A DNA stretch of 64,000 nt from Tessaracoccus palaemonis (GCF_019316905.1 NZ_CP079216.1:372001-436000); one strand, 5' to 3'. Positions 46,295 through 56,635 are shown, numbered from the stretch's first letter. Numbers and translations are program-made. The notes: generated from the letters alone by a model not told the origin.

Positions 46295-47167
46295 TCAGCA
46301 GTCCAGCAGCGTGCCGCCCAGCTGGCTGGCCAGCGAGCAGCCGAGGTACGTCTCCCACTGCGACAGCTCCGGGACCGTGTCGGGGCCCTCGTAGCCGAAC
46401 TCCAGCACAGTGTCGCCCTCGCTCGTGCGGTGGATCGCAGTCGCCTGCCAGGAGTGGTACGAGTCGCGCCCGATGCCGTAGCCGTGCAGCCGACACCGGG
46501 ATGCGGTGATGTCACCCCTGCCGGGCGCCCAGGAGAGCGGCGAGATGCCGCCGGTGTCGCTCTCAAGATCGACCTGGTGGCTGTCGAGGGCGTCCTGGCA
46601 GGTCGTGTCCACGTCGTTGCCGTCCGGCTGCCAGGTGAACCGCAGCCACGCGTCGTCCGCGGCCGGGGTCAGGATGACCGTGGTGCCGTCGTCGTCGGAG
46701 GTGGTCTCGACGCCCCATCCCGACGGCACGTCGAGTGTCAGCGGCCCGATGCCCACGACCCCCGAGCTGGGCCCGGGGCGTCGCGTCGGGTCGAACGTGG
46801 AAGCCTCCGAGGTCGGGACCTCGGACGGCCGGTCGGAGGGTCGGTCGGAGGCGAGCCAGGTGGCGCCCGCCACCGAAGCCGCGAACACCAGGGCCCCGGC
46901 GACGCCCACCGCGGCCCAGCGGAAGGTCGAGCCGGAGCTCTGCGCGCGGCGGGGAGCCCCGGGTACCGGGGAGAACGACGGTGGGGGAGCGTAGGGCACA
47001 GGGGCCGCGCCGGCCGCCTGCGGAGCCGGTTCGGGACGCGACGGAGGCGCAGCGGGTCGCGAGGGAGGCGGAGGCAGCGGGTCGCCCGACGCGTCCTGCG
47101 AGGCTCCGGTCACCGGGTCGACCCAGGCGTCGGGGCGCCCCGCGGGTGGGCGTGCGTCGCTGCTCAA
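46295..47167 (-). CDS. Single-pass membrane protein of unknown function, Pro-rich N-terminus
   Basis: A 290-aa protein. The N-terminal 85 residues are Pro/Ala-rich and cytoplasmic; the membrane segment is WAAVGVAGALVFAASVAGATWLA (about 93-115). The outside part carries a beta-rich domain from about 150 with WGVETTSDDDGTTVILTP, AWLRFTWQPDG and four Cys (TTCQDA, SRCRLHG, YLGCSLA, LLDC) that may form two disulphides. TTG at 47167 is chosen because GGAGG lies 6 nt upstream; a GTG 10 codons earlier has no such site. I do not recognise the family. Confidence 0.7.
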   Translation of the reverse strand: MSSDARPPAGRPDAWVDPVTGASQDASGDPLPPPPSRPAAPPSRPEPAPQAAGAAPVPYAPPPSFSPVPGAPRRAQSSGSTFRWAAVGVAGALVFAASVAGATWLASDRPSDRPSEVPTSEASTFDPTRRPGPSSGVVGIGPLTLDVPSGWGVETTSDDDGTTVILTPAADDAWLRFTWQPDGNDVDTTCQDALDSHQVDLESDTGGISPLSWAPGRGDITASRCRLHGYGIGRDSYHSWQATAIHRTSEGDTVLEFGYEGPDTVPELSQWETYLGCSLASQLGGTLLDC

Positions 47168-47206
47168 CGGCGGCCTCCGTTCTTGTCTCGTCGCCACAGT
47201 GTGGCG

Positions 47207-48661
47207 CTAGAGGGGCAGTCCGACGTACTTGATCTCGAGGTACTCGTCGAGGCCTTCGTGCGAGCCCTCGCGGCCGAGCCCCGACTGCTTCACCCCGCCG
47301 AACGGGGCGGCCGGGTTCGACACCAGGCCGGTGTTCAGCCCCACCATGCCAGACTCCAGCTTCTCGACAGCGGCCAGCGCCCGCGAGATGTCGCGGGAGT
47401 AGAGGTAGGCCATCAGGCCGAACTCCGTGTCGTTGGCCAGCGCGATGGCCTCGTCGTCGCTGTCGACACGAATCAGCGGCGCGACGGGGCCGAAGATCTC
47501 CTCCTTCAGGACGCGGGCGTCGCGGCTGACGTCCGCCAGCACCGTCGCGGCGAAGAAGTGGCCGGGGCCGTCGACGCGGGAGCCGCCGGTCAGCGCGACC
47601 GCGCCCTTGGCGACCGCGTCGTCGACGAGCTCGGCCACCTTGTCGACCGAGGCCTCGTCGACGAGCGGGCCCAGCGTCGTGCCGTCGGCGATGCCCGGCC
47701 CGACCACGAGCTTCTCCACCGCCGCGACCAGCTTGTCGCGGAACTCGTCGTAGAGGTCGGCGTGCACGAAGAACCGGTTGGCGGCCGTGCAGGCCTCGCC
47801 GTTGTTGCGGAACTTCGCGACCATCGCTCCGGCGACGGCCTCGTCGACATCCGCGTCGGACAGCACCACGAAGGGGGCGTTGCCGCCCAGTTCCATCGAC
47901 GTGCGCAGCACGTGGTCCGCGGACTGCTCCAGCAGCGAGCGGCCCACCTCCGTCGAGCCGGTGAACGTGAGCTTGCGGAGCCGGTCGTCGGCCAGGATCG
48001 GCGCGGACACGTCGGAGGACCGCGAGCTGACGACGCAGTTCACGACGCCGGCGGGCAGGCCGGCGTCGGCGAGCGCCTGCATCAGGAACAGCATCGTCAG
48101 CGGGGTGGCAGAGGCCGGCTTGATGACGACGGTGCAGCCGGCGGCCAGCGCGGGGCCGAGCTTGCGGGTGCCCATCGCGAGGGGGAAGTTCCACGGGGTG
48201 ATGGCGTAGACGGGGCCGACGGGCTGCTTCATCGTCAGGAACCGGGTGCCGCCCGCGGGTGCGACCGACCAGCGGCCCTCCGCGCGGCACGCCTCCTCGG
48301 AGAACCAGCGCAGGAACTCCGACCCGTAGGCCACCTCGCCGTAGGCCTCGGCCAGCGGCTTGCCCATCTCCAGCGTCATCAGGGCCGCGAAGGTGTCCTT
48401 CCGCTCCTGGATGAGGTCGAAGGCGCGGCGCAGGATCTCGGCGCGGTCGCGGGGCGCCGTCGCGGCCCAGTCCGGAGCCGCGGAGCAGGCGGCGTCCATC
48501 GCCGCAGCGGCGTCGGCGGGGGAGGCGTCGCTGACCCGGCTGAGCACCTCGCCGGTCGCGGGGTCCGTCACGTCGAACCAGGCGCCGGTGGTGCGCCATC
48601 CGCCCGCGATGAACTGCCCGACCGGGACCGACGCGATGACCTGTTCGACGTTGACCGCCAT
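47207..48661 (-). CDS. gabD: NAD(P)-dependent succinate-semialdehyde dehydrogenase
   Basis: A 484-aa aldehyde dehydrogenase, probably oxidising succinate semialdehyde to succinate. Markers: ITPWNFPLAMGTRKLGPALAAG, VIKPASATP, FTGSTEVGR, general-base Glu E257 in MELGGNAP and catalytic Cys C291 in NNGEACTAANR. The GabD subgroup is suggested by EEACRAEGR and the NR following ACTAA. The ATG at 48661 follows GGAGGAG by 5 nt; GTG at 48667 is less well placed. It is divergent from dnaK. Other aldehydes cannot be excluded. Confidence 0.88.
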   Translation of the reverse strand: MAVNVEQVIASVPVGQFIAGGWRTTGAWFDVTDPATGEVLSRVSDASPADAAAAMDAACSAAPDWAATAPRDRAEILRRAFDLIQERKDTFAALMTLEMGKPLAEAYGEVAYGSEFLRWFSEEACRAEGRWSVAPAGGTRFLTMKQPVGPVYAITPWNFPLAMGTRKLGPALAAGCTVVIKPASATPLTMLFLMQALADAGLPAGVVNCVVSSRSSDVSAPILADDRLRKLTFTGSTEVGRSLLEQSADHVLRTSMELGGNAPFVVLSDADVDEAVAGAMVAKFRNNGEACTAANRFFVHADLYDEFRDKLVAAVEKLVVGPGIADGTTLGPLVDEASVDKVAELVDDAVAKGAVALTGGSRVDGPGHFFAATVLADVSRDARVLKEEIFGPVAPLIRVDSDDEAIALANDTEFGLMAYLYSRDISRALAAVEKLESGMVGLNTGLVSNPAAPFGGVKQSGLGREGSHEGLDEYLEIKYVGLPL

Positions 48662-48732
48662 GACCACTCCTCCATGAGCTCGATTGCCCCAAGCCTAGTG
48701 ACCGGATCGGGAATAACCCTGAGGCGACCCGG

Positions 48733-48753
48733 GTTGAGTCTGGTGTACTCAAC
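48733..48753 (+). promoter_or_regulatory. HAIR operator 1 (HspR binding site)
   Basis: GTTGAGT-N7-ACTCAAC, a perfect inverted repeat differing from the HAIR consensus (CTTGAGT-N7-ACTCAAG) only at the two outer bases. It is centred about 107 bp before dnaK, upstream of the promoter. Confidence 0.85.
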
Positions 48754-48759
48754 TTGGAA

Positions 48760-48780
48760 CTTGAGTGTGGATGGCTCAGG
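48760..48780 (+). promoter_or_regulatory. HAIR operator 2, overlapping the -35 box
   Basis: CTTGAGT-N7-GCTCAGG: the left half is perfect and the right half has two changes. Its left half contains the presumed -35 TTGAGT (48761-48766). Its centre is 27 bp from that of site 1. Confidence 0.75.
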
Positions 48781-48789
48781 GCCTAGTCT
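48761..48789 (+). promoter_or_regulatory. dnaK operon promoter
   Basis: TTGAGT (48761-48766), a 17-bp spacer, then TAGTCT (48784-48789), a sigma-70/SigA-type promoter about 60 bp before the dnaK ATG. HAIR sites 2 and 3 cover the -35 and the start-site region, which explains repression by HspR. Confidence 0.65.
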
Positions 48790-48808
48790 TGAGTCAACCC
48801 CGCTCAAG
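48788..48808 (+). promoter_or_regulatory. HAIR operator 3, over the start site
   Basis: CTTGAGT-N7-GCTCAAG, one mismatch from the HAIR consensus. It abuts the -10 box, so HspR bound here would block initiation. Its centre is 28 bp from that of site 2. Confidence 0.85.
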
Positions 48809-48849
48809 GGATCAACCTGGACATCCAATCTCCTACAGGAGGAAATCAC

Positions 48850-50693
<1,844 letters not shown>

Positions 50694-50697
<4 letters not shown>

Positions 50698-51260
50698 CCG
50701 ATCCGCAGTTCGACACGAACAGCGCGGCCGCGGGCGAGGGCGCCGCTGAGGCGCCCTCGCCCGAGGGCCTCGGCCTCGACGCCGCCACCGACGCCGCGAC
50801 CGCGGACGTCTCGGAGGAGACGACCGCTGACCGCGGCGCCGAGTTGGAGGCGCTCGTGTCCGAGCGCACCGCCGACCTCCAGCGTCTCCAGGCCGAGTAC
50901 GCCAACTACAAGAAGCGTGTCGACCGTGACCGTGACCTGGCCCGCCAGTCCGGCGTCGAGTCGGTGCTGCGCGACTTCATGCCCGTGCTCGACTCCATCG
51001 AGCTGGCCCGCCAGCACGACGACCTGAGCGACGGGTTCACGATGGTGATCGGCGAGCTGGAGAAGGTGGCCGCGAAGAACGGCCTGGTTGCGTTCGGCGC
51101 CGTCGGCGACGCCTTCGACCCGGTGCGCCATGAGGCGCTGATGCAGGTCCAGCTGGAGACCCCCGTCGAGGTGGTCACCGTCTCGCAGGTCATGCAGCAG
51201 GGCTACGAGCTGAAGGGTCGCGTCATCCGACCGGCCCGCGTCGCGGTGGCGAACCCCTGA
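50694..51260 (+). CDS. grpE: Nucleotide exchange factor GrpE
   Basis: A 188-aa cofactor that releases ADP from DnaK. An acidic, Ala-rich N-terminus precedes the long dimerising helix ([30 protein letters not shown]) and the beta domain with [37 protein letters not shown]. It starts at GTG 50694, overlapping the dnaK stop by 4 bp. Confidence 0.96.
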
Positions 51261-51294
51261 GCGTCCACGAGCATCGGAAGGAGATGAGCGGGAA

Positions 51295-52452
51295 GTGAGT
51301 CAGAAGGACTGGGTCGAGAAGGACTACTACAAGATTCTCGGCGTCTCCAAGAGCGCGTCGGCCGCCGACATCAAGAAGGCGTTCCGCAAGATCGCCCGCG
51401 ACAACCACCCGGACCAGAACCCGGACGACAAGGCCGCCGAGGCGCGCTTCAAGGAGGCCTCCGAGGCGAACGACGTTCTCGGCGACCCCGAGAAGCGCAA
51501 GGAGTACGACGAGACCCGCAGCCTGTTCGGCGGCGGATTCCGGTTCAACAAGCCGGGCCAGGCCCCCGGGCAGGGCCACGGGTTCGAGGACCTGTTCCGG
51601 GGCGCCGGCGGCGCTGCGGGCACATCCGGCAACATCTCGGACCTGTTCGGTGGGCTGTTCAACCAGGGACAGACGAGGCGCGCGACCCAGCGCGGGCCCC
51701 GTCGGGGCGCGGACATCGAGGGCGAGGCCAGCCTGACATTCGAGCAGGCGGTCGAGGGAACGACGATCTCGCTGCGCACCACGTCGGACCAGCCGTGTCC
51801 TTCGTGCCGGGGCACCGGCGCGAAGGCCGGCACGCTGCCGCGGGTGTGCCCGTCGTGCGAGGGCTCCGGCATGCAGTCGTCGCAGGCGGGCGGCGTGTTC
51901 CAGATGTCGCAGCCGTGTGTCGACTGCCTGGGCCGCGGCCTGATCGTCGACGACCCGTGCCCGGACTGCGGCGGCTCCGGCCGCGGCAAGTCCACCAAGA
52001 CCATGCAGGTCCGGATCCCCGCGGGCGTCGACGACGGCCAGCGGATCCGCCTGAAGGGCAAGGGCGCGGCCGGCGAGAACGGCGGCGCGTCGGGCGACCT
52101 CTACGTCACGGTGCACGTCACGCCGCACAGGCTGTTCGGCCGCAGCGGCAGCAACCTGACGTTGGAGGTCCCCGTGACCTTCGCGGAGGCGTCGCTGGGG
52201 GCAGACATCGAGATCCCGACGCTGGGCGGGCCGCGCGTCCGGCTCCGCATCCCGGCGGGCACGCCCAACGGTCGCACCATGCGCGTCCGGGGCAAGGGCG
52301 CCTCCAAGGCCGACGGCCACCGCGGCGACCTGCTGGTCACCGTCAAGGTCGCCGTGCCCGACGAACTCAGCGACGAGGCCAAGGCCGCGCTGCAGGAGTA
52401 CGCCTCCAAGGCGCACGAGCAGAACCCCCGCGTCGCGCTCTTCGGGGAGTGA
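51295..52452 (+). CDS. dnaJ: Chaperone DnaJ (Hsp40, type I)
   Basis: A 385-aa co-chaperone. The J domain has HPD at 38-40 in RDNHPDQNPD, followed by a Gly/Phe-rich linker (about 78-130). Four zinc motifs are all present: CPSCRGTG, CPSCEGSG, CVDCLGRG and CPDCGGSG. The two C-terminal beta domains include VRIPAGVDDGQRIRLKGKG. It starts at GTG 51295, 34 bp after grpE, with AAGGAG 12 nt upstream; this is wider than ideal. The N-terminal QKDWVEKDYYKILGV is typical of the actinobacterial operon-encoded DnaJ1. Confidence 0.97.
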   Translation: MSQKDWVEKDYYKILGVSKSASAADIKKAFRKIARDNHPDQNPDDKAAEARFKEASEANDVLGDPEKRKEYDETRSLFGGGFRFNKPGQAPGQGHGFEDLFRGAGGAAGTSGNISDLFGGLFNQGQTRRATQRGPRRGADIEGEASLTFEQAVEGTTISLRTTSDQPCPSCRGTGAKAGTLPRVCPSCEGSGMQSSQAGGVFQMSQPCVDCLGRGLIVDDPCPDCGGSGRGKSTKTMQVRIPAGVDDGQRIRLKGKGAAGENGGASGDLYVTVHVTPHRLFGRSGSNLTLEVPVTFAEASLGADIEIPTLGGPRVRLRIPAGTPNGRTMRVRGKGASKADGHRGDLLVTVKVAVPDELSDEAKAALQEYASKAHEQNPRVALFGE

Positions 52453-52458
52453 CCAGTC

Positions 52459-52923
52459 GTGGAGTCTCTTCCTCAGCCGTTCGACCCGGACGCCGCCGTC
52501 TTCACGGTGTCGGTGGCCGCGTCGCTGGCTGACATGCACGCGCAGACCCTGCGCGGCTACGACCGGCTCGGCCTCGTGGTCCCCAAGCGGGCCCGGGGCC
52601 GTGGCCGGCGCTACTCCCTGCGCGACGTCGCCAAGCTGCGCCACGTGCAGCATCTGAGCCAGTCGGAGGGCATCAACCTGGAGGGAATCCGTCGGATTCT
52701 CGCGCTCGAGTCGGACGTCGACGCGCTCCGCGACCAGGTCGAGCGGCTCGGGGAGCTGGTGCGCCACCTGCAGAGCGACCGCGTCGCCCGTCGGGTGTTC
52801 ACCGCCGAGTCGTCGGGCGCGGTGCACCACGGCCACTTCCAGCGGTCCGTCCCGCTGGCGGCCCTTCCGCCGTCGACCCTCCGCACGGACCCGTCGACGA
52901 CGACGACGCCGCCTGCACGCTGA
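52459..52923 (+). CDS. hspR: Heat-shock repressor HspR (MerR family)
   Basis: A 154-aa autoregulating repressor. The MerR-type helix-turn-helix is FTVSVAASLADMHAQTLRGYDRLGLVVPKR, then RRYSLRDVAKLRHVQHLSQSEGINLEGIRRIL and a coiled-coil segment (ESDVDALRDQVERLGELVRHL). The C-terminal 45 residues are low complexity (Ser/Thr/Pro) and longer than in the shortest homologues. GTG start at 52459, 6 bp after dnaJ. It should bind the three HAIR sites upstream of dnaK with DnaK as co-repressor. Confidence 0.95.
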   Translation: MESLPQPFDPDAAVFTVSVAASLADMHAQTLRGYDRLGLVVPKRARGRGRRYSLRDVAKLRHVQHLSQSEGINLEGIRRILALESDVDALRDQVERLGELVRHLQSDRVARRVFTAESSGAVHHGHFQRSVPLAALPPSTLRTDPSTTTTPPAR

Positions 52924-52998
52924 CCCCTTGCCCTGCGGCGTCTGGGGAATGACGTCGGCTCCGCGAGTGGGCGGTCTCGCCTGAGGTGGGGCGAAGTC

Positions 52999-53370
52999 TC
53001 AGCGGCCGGGGTCGAGGGCGCGACGCACGGCGGCGACGACGGCGTCGTCGCCGAGGCCGAGGGCGCGCAGGGAGGCGACGAAGGCCTCAGTGAGTTCGGC
53101 GGCGCGGGTGACGGTCGCCTGGTCTGGGGCCGCGATGTCCGACACGACGGTGCCCGCGCGGCCCCGCGTCACGACGAAGCCCTCGGCCTCCAGCTCCTTG
53201 TAGGTCCTCGCGACGGTGTTGGCCGCCAGTCCGAGATCCTCCGCCAGGCGACGCACCGGTGGGAGCCTCGTGCCCGCGGGCAACACCCTGGTGGTGATCT
53301 GCTCGACCAGTTGGCGTCGGACCTGCTCGAACGGAGGAACCTCCGAGTCGTGGCTGACCGTGAGTTCCAT
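52999..53370 (-). CDS. GntR-family (YtrA-type) transcriptional regulator
   Basis: A 123-aa regulator. The winged helix is PPFEQVRRQLVEQITTRVLPAGTRLPPVRRLAEDLGLAANTVARTYKELEAEGFVVTRGRAGTVV in outline; only a short helical tail follows (residues 80-123), which is the YtrA pattern. Such regulators usually sit with ABC-transporter genes, but none is next to it here. The start ATG at 53370 is normal. Target unknown. Confidence 0.85.
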   Translation of the reverse strand: MELTVSHDSEVPPFEQVRRQLVEQITTRVLPAGTRLPPVRRLAEDLGLAANTVARTYKELEAEGFVVTRGRAGTVVSDIAAPDQATVTRAAELTEAFVASLRALGLGDDAVVAAVRRALDPGR

Positions 53371-53420
53371 CGTCGCTCCTTTGTCGCCGGCTAGTCGTTC
53401 GGCTCCATTGTCTCGCGGAA

Positions 53421-53640
53421 GACCCTTCGCTCCGCTCAGGGCCCTTCGACAGGCTCAGGGAGCCGGTGGTGTAGGTCCTCGGCAGGCTCACGGAACCGGG
53501 TCGCCGAGCTTGTCGAGGTGCCTCGAGCGGAGCGAGAGGATTCCGCCTCGCTTCGCTCGGCGCCCTTCGACAGGCTCAGGGAGCCGGGGGTGCGGGCCCT
53601 TCGGCAGGCTTGTGCTGAGCTTGTCGAAGTGCTCAGGGAA
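53421..53640. repeat. Cluster of GACAGGCTCAGGG-type repeats between GntR gene and ldh
   Basis: The 336-bp interval 53371-53706 holds no gene. It contains CCCTTCGACAGGCTCAGGG (about 53442-53460 and 53566-53584), related forms GGCAGGCTCACGG and GGCAGGCTTGTGC, inverted GAGCTTGTCGA units and the companion word GAGCGGAGCGAGAGG. A candidate ldh -10 (TAGGAT, about 53671) and a GAAGGAG ribosome site close the interval. Confidence 0.72.
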
Positions 53641-53706
53641 CCGCGGGGGCGGAGCTGATTGTCGACCTCGCTAGGATCGAGTTGATCCCTCACGAAGGAG
53701 CATCCC

Positions 53707-54660
53707 GTGGCAGAGAAGCGCACCGGAACGAAACTGTCCGTCGTCGGAGCGGGAGCGGTCGGCACGTCGTTGGCGTACGCCGCACTGATCAAGGGCGTGG
53801 CATCCGAGGTCGTGCTCCAGGACATCAACGCCAAGAAGGTGCACGCCGAGGTCCTCGACCTCGCCCACGGCAGCCAGTTCATCCCCTCGGCCAGGATCGA
53901 CGGCTCCGACGATGTGGCCGTCACGCAGGGCTCCGACATCGTGGTCATCTCCGCCGGCGCGAAGCAGCAGCCCGGCGAGACCCGGATGGACCTGGCCAAC
54001 AAGACCGTCGGGCTCATGAAGAAGATCATCCCGCCGCTGGTCGAGCAGTCTCCCGACGCGATCTTCCTGATGGTCACCAACCCCGTCGACGTCACGACGC
54101 AGGCCGCGCTGAAGATCTCCGGCCTGCCCGAGAACCAGGTCTTCGGCTCCGGCACCGTGCTGGACTCGTCGCGCCTCCGGTGGCTCGTCGCCAACGAGGT
54201 CGAGCTCGCCATGGGCAACGTCCACACGCTGATCTGCGGCGAGCACGGCGACACCGAGATCCCGCTCTGGAGCAGCGCCTCCATAGGCGGCATCCCGATC
54301 GACGACTGGGAACGCCAGACCGGCAAGCTCGGCAAGACCGTCCGCGACGACATCGCCCACCGGGTCGTGCACGCCGCCTACGAGGTCATCGAGGGCAAGG
54401 GTGCCACCAACTACGCCATCGGCCTGTCGGGCACCCGCATCATCGAGGCCATCCTTCGCAATGAGCACCGCGTCCTGCCTGTCTCTGGCATGCTCGACAA
54501 CTGGCACGGCATCTCCGGTGTCTGCATGTCCGTGCCGCGCGTCGTCGAGCGTCGCGGCGTGGGCGACGCGCTCGAACTGCCGCTGTCCGACGAGGAGTAC
54601 AAGGGCCTCAAGGCCAGTGCCGATCACATCCGCGAGGTGGCGGGCAGCCTCGGCTTCTGA
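53707..54660 (+). CDS. ldh: L-lactate dehydrogenase
   Basis: A 317-aa NAD-dependent dehydrogenase interconverting pyruvate and L-lactate. Rossmann motif VVGAGAVGTSLAYA, substrate-binding loop GETRMDL (R93), VTNPVD and the catalytic His H180 in CGEHGDTEIPLW identify it as LDH rather than malate dehydrogenase; Q in AKQQPGETR is the LDH specificity residue. The start is GTG 53707 with GAAGGAG 9 nt upstream. Confidence 0.95.
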   Translation: MAEKRTGTKLSVVGAGAVGTSLAYAALIKGVASEVVLQDINAKKVHAEVLDLAHGSQFIPSARIDGSDDVAVTQGSDIVVISAGAKQQPGETRMDLANKTVGLMKKIIPPLVEQSPDAIFLMVTNPVDVTTQAALKISGLPENQVFGSGTVLDSSRLRWLVANEVELAMGNVHTLICGEHGDTEIPLWSSASIGGIPIDDWERQTGKLGKTVRDDIAHRVVHAAYEVIEGKGATNYAIGLSGTRIIEAILRNEHRVLPVSGMLDNWHGISGVCMSVPRVVERRGVGDALELPLSDEEYKGLKASADHIREVAGSLGF

Positions 54661-55019
54661 CCCCTGCGCGAGGTCACGTCCATCCACGTCCAGCGTGGGT
54701 GGGTGTGTTTCGTGTTCCCGGACGACCGCGAGGCTCATCCGATCGGGCGGGTCGGGTTCTGCGGGCGGTCGGGCAGAGCCTGAATGCCGTGCCGGAGAGT
54801 GGTCGGGAATCCGGACAGCGCCTCGGCGGGCGTGTCGCGACGACCCGGAGGTCAGCGGGGCCAGCCTGTGGAGGTGCCCTGAGCGGAGCGAGAGGGATAC
54901 CCTTCGACAGGCTCAGGGCCCTTCGACAGGCTCAGGGAACCGCGGGGCGGCGGCTGCGGTTCCGGCTCAGGGCCCTTCGACAGGCTCAGGGAACCGCGGG
55001 GCGGCGGCTGGGGTCCCGG
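54661..55019. other. Gene-free interval after ldh with REP-like repeats
   Basis: The 359-bp gap has no ORF with a protein-like pattern. Its first half is plain GC-rich DNA with a possible decayed coding remnant. Its second half holds two direct copies of CCCTTCGACAGGCTCAGGG (the first overlapping a further partial at 54900-54917, the second at about 54975), each followed by AACCGCGGGGCGGCGGCTG. No terminator with a T-run is obvious. Confidence 0.6.
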
Positions 55020-55391
55020 TCAGTGGGTCGCGTCGTAGCTATCGCGGGAGGCGGTGACCTCGTCCATGTTCGCCTCGACGAGCGTGATGAGCGCCTCGAG
55101 GCGGTCGGCGACCTCGACCCCCAGCGGAGTGAGCGCGTAGGTGACCTTCGGGGGGATGGCGCTGAGGACGGTCCGCTCGACCATGCCGTCGCGTTCCAGG
55201 TCGCCCAGGGTCTGCGACAGCATCCGGTCGCTGATGCCCTCGATGCGACGGCGGATCTCGCTGAACCGCTGGGTCCCGTGGGCCAGCGCGGCCATTGTCA
55301 GGGCTCCCCAGCGCCCGGTCAGGTGCTGCAGGGTGGGACGCGACGGGCAGGCTGCGCTCATGACATCCGGTGCCTGCTGCGTGTCGACCAT
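55020..55391 (-). CDS. HxlR-family winged-helix transcriptional regulator
   Basis: A 123-aa regulator: CPSRPTLQHLTGRWGALTM, then RFSEIRRRIEGISDRMLSQTLGDLERDGMVERTV and YALTPLGVEVADRLEAL are the typical HxlR helix-turn-helix and wing. One Cys lies at the N-terminus (AACPSRP), the position used for redox or electrophile sensing in YodB/QorR-like members. It is divergent from an NmrA-like reductase gene and probably controls it. Confidence 0.88.
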   Translation of the reverse strand: MVDTQQAPDVMSAACPSRPTLQHLTGRWGALTMAALAHGTQRFSEIRRRIEGISDRMLSQTLGDLERDGMVERTVLSAIPPKVTYALTPLGVEVADRLEALITLVEANMDEVTASRDSYDATH

Positions 55392-55437
55392 GCCCCGATC
55401 CTACGCCCGCCGCATCCGATCGCCAAGTGCTAACAAG

Positions 55438-55451
55438 ATAGCTTGCGCTAT
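55438..55451. promoter_or_regulatory. Candidate operator in the AT-rich HxlR/reductase intergenic region
   Basis: ATAGC-TTGC-GCTAT is a short inverted repeat midway between the divergent genes, in a markedly AT-rich patch (about 55430-55470) that also holds TATAAAAAAG and GTAAGTGATTAAC. It is a reasonable site for HxlR binding and for the reductase promoter. Confidence 0.4.
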
Positions 55452-55502
55452 AAAAAAGTAAGTGATTAACTGGGTCCCGTCACCACTTCAGAAGGAGTCA
55501 CC

Positions 55503-56351
55503 ATGCGCATCGCAGTCACCGGAGCAGCGGGCCACCTCGGCCGCCTCGTCATCGCAGCCCTCGAGTCCAGGGGCGTCGCCACCGCCGACATCGTCGCCAT
55601 CGTCCGGAACGAGGCCAAGGCCGCCGACCTCGCCGAGCGCGGCGTGCAGGTCGCCGTCGCCGCCTACGAGGACGAGGCCGCGCTGACCACCGCGCTGACC
55701 GGCGTCGACCGCCTCGTGCTGATCTCCGGCTCGGAGGTCGGCAAGCGCCTCGCGCAGCACACCTCGATCATCAACGCAGCCAAGGCCGCGGGCGTCGCTC
55801 TGATCGCCTACACCTCCCTGCTCAACGCCGACACCTCCACGCTCGACCTGGCCGAGGAGCACCGCGCCACCGAGGCGCTGCTGGCCGACAGCGGCATCGA
55901 CACCGTCCTGCTGCGCAACGGCTGGTACCTGGAGAACTTCGCCTCCGCCGTGGAGACCGCGCGCGCCACGGGCCACACCTTCGGCGCCGCCGGTGAGGGC
56001 CGGGTCTCCGCGGCCGCCCGCAGGGACTACGCGGAGGCCGCCGCGGCCGTCGTCACCAGCGAGGGCCACGCCGGCAAGGTCTACGAGCTGGCCGGACGCC
56101 CCGCGTTCACCTACGCCGAGCTTGCCACCGTCATCGGCGGCATCCTCGGCACCGAGGTCACCTACGTCGACCAGAGCGCCGGCGAGTACGCCTCCACCCT
56201 CAAGGGCGCGGGCCTGCCCGCGCCGATCGCCGCCATGTTCGCCGGCTGGGACGTCGCCACGGCCGCGGGGGCGCTGTACAGCGACAGCGACGACCTGCAG
56301 CGCCTGATCGGTCGGGAGTCGACGCCCGCCGCCGAGGCGCTCGCCGCCTGA
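55503..56351 (+). CDS. NAD(P)-binding NmrA-like oxidoreductase (SDR atypical)
   Basis: A 282-aa protein with the atypical SDR Rossmann motif VTGAAGHLGRLVI, then DRLVLISGSEVGKRLAQH, YTSLLNADTS and LLRNGWYLENFA; this pattern matches quinone reductase QOR2/YtfG-like proteins. It probably reduces quinones or other small electrophiles with NADPH. AGAAGGAG lies upstream of the ATG at 55503. Divergent from an HxlR regulator, which fits a quinone/electrophile-response pair as known in other bacteria. Confidence 0.88.
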   Translation: MRIAVTGAAGHLGRLVIAALESRGVATADIVAIVRNEAKAADLAERGVQVAVAAYEDEAALTTALTGVDRLVLISGSEVGKRLAQHTSIINAAKAAGVALIAYTSLLNADTSTLDLAEEHRATEALLADSGIDTVLLRNGWYLENFASAVETARATGHTFGAAGEGRVSAAARRDYAEAAAAVVTSEGHAGKVYELAGRPAFTYAELATVIGGILGTEVTYVDQSAGEYASTLKGAGLPAPIAAMFAGWDVATAAGALYSDSDDLQRLIGRESTPAAEALAA

Positions 56352-56368
56352 CCGACGCCACGCGGACG

Positions 56369-56400
56369 ACCGGCCCGGGGGAGTGTTCCCCCGGGCCGGT
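56369..56400. terminator. Strong palindromic terminator after the NmrA-like gene
   Basis: ACCGGCCCGGGGGA and its complement TCCCCCGGGCCGGT form a 14-bp stem with a 4-nt loop (GTGT), 17 bp after the stop codon. There is no T-run. An almost identical hairpin lies at 56663-56697. Confidence 0.7.
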
Positions 56401-56568
56401 CGCATGCTCATGCCGTGGCGGCAGACAGGTCGCGGGGCGCCCACCTCTACCTGTCAGGGGCCGGCGCGCTTGCGTTCTAGCCCCTGGTGTCCGACTTGTT
56501 GCTGTCTGCCGCTTCAAGTCGTGCCGCTTTGGTTGCAGTCTGCCCCACCCGGCTCGCACCTCTCCGTG

Positions 56569-56635
56569 CACAAAAGTGGCCAGAGCCGCAGCACTCGGAC
56601 ATATGGGGCGTGCTGGGGGCCAGGCCACAGTTGTG
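56569..56635. repeat. 67-bp palindromic element, diverged copy 6
   Basis: Again exactly 67 bp from CACAA to TTGTG. The arms CACAAAAGTGGCC and GGCCACAGTTGTG pair except for two central bases, and an inner CAGCAC/GTGCTG stem closes a 15-nt loop that contains ATATG. Apart from the ends the bases differ from copies 1-5, but the length, end bases and two-stem plan agree. It lies between the two terminators of a convergent gene pair; 56352-56711 holds no gene. Confidence 0.65.
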
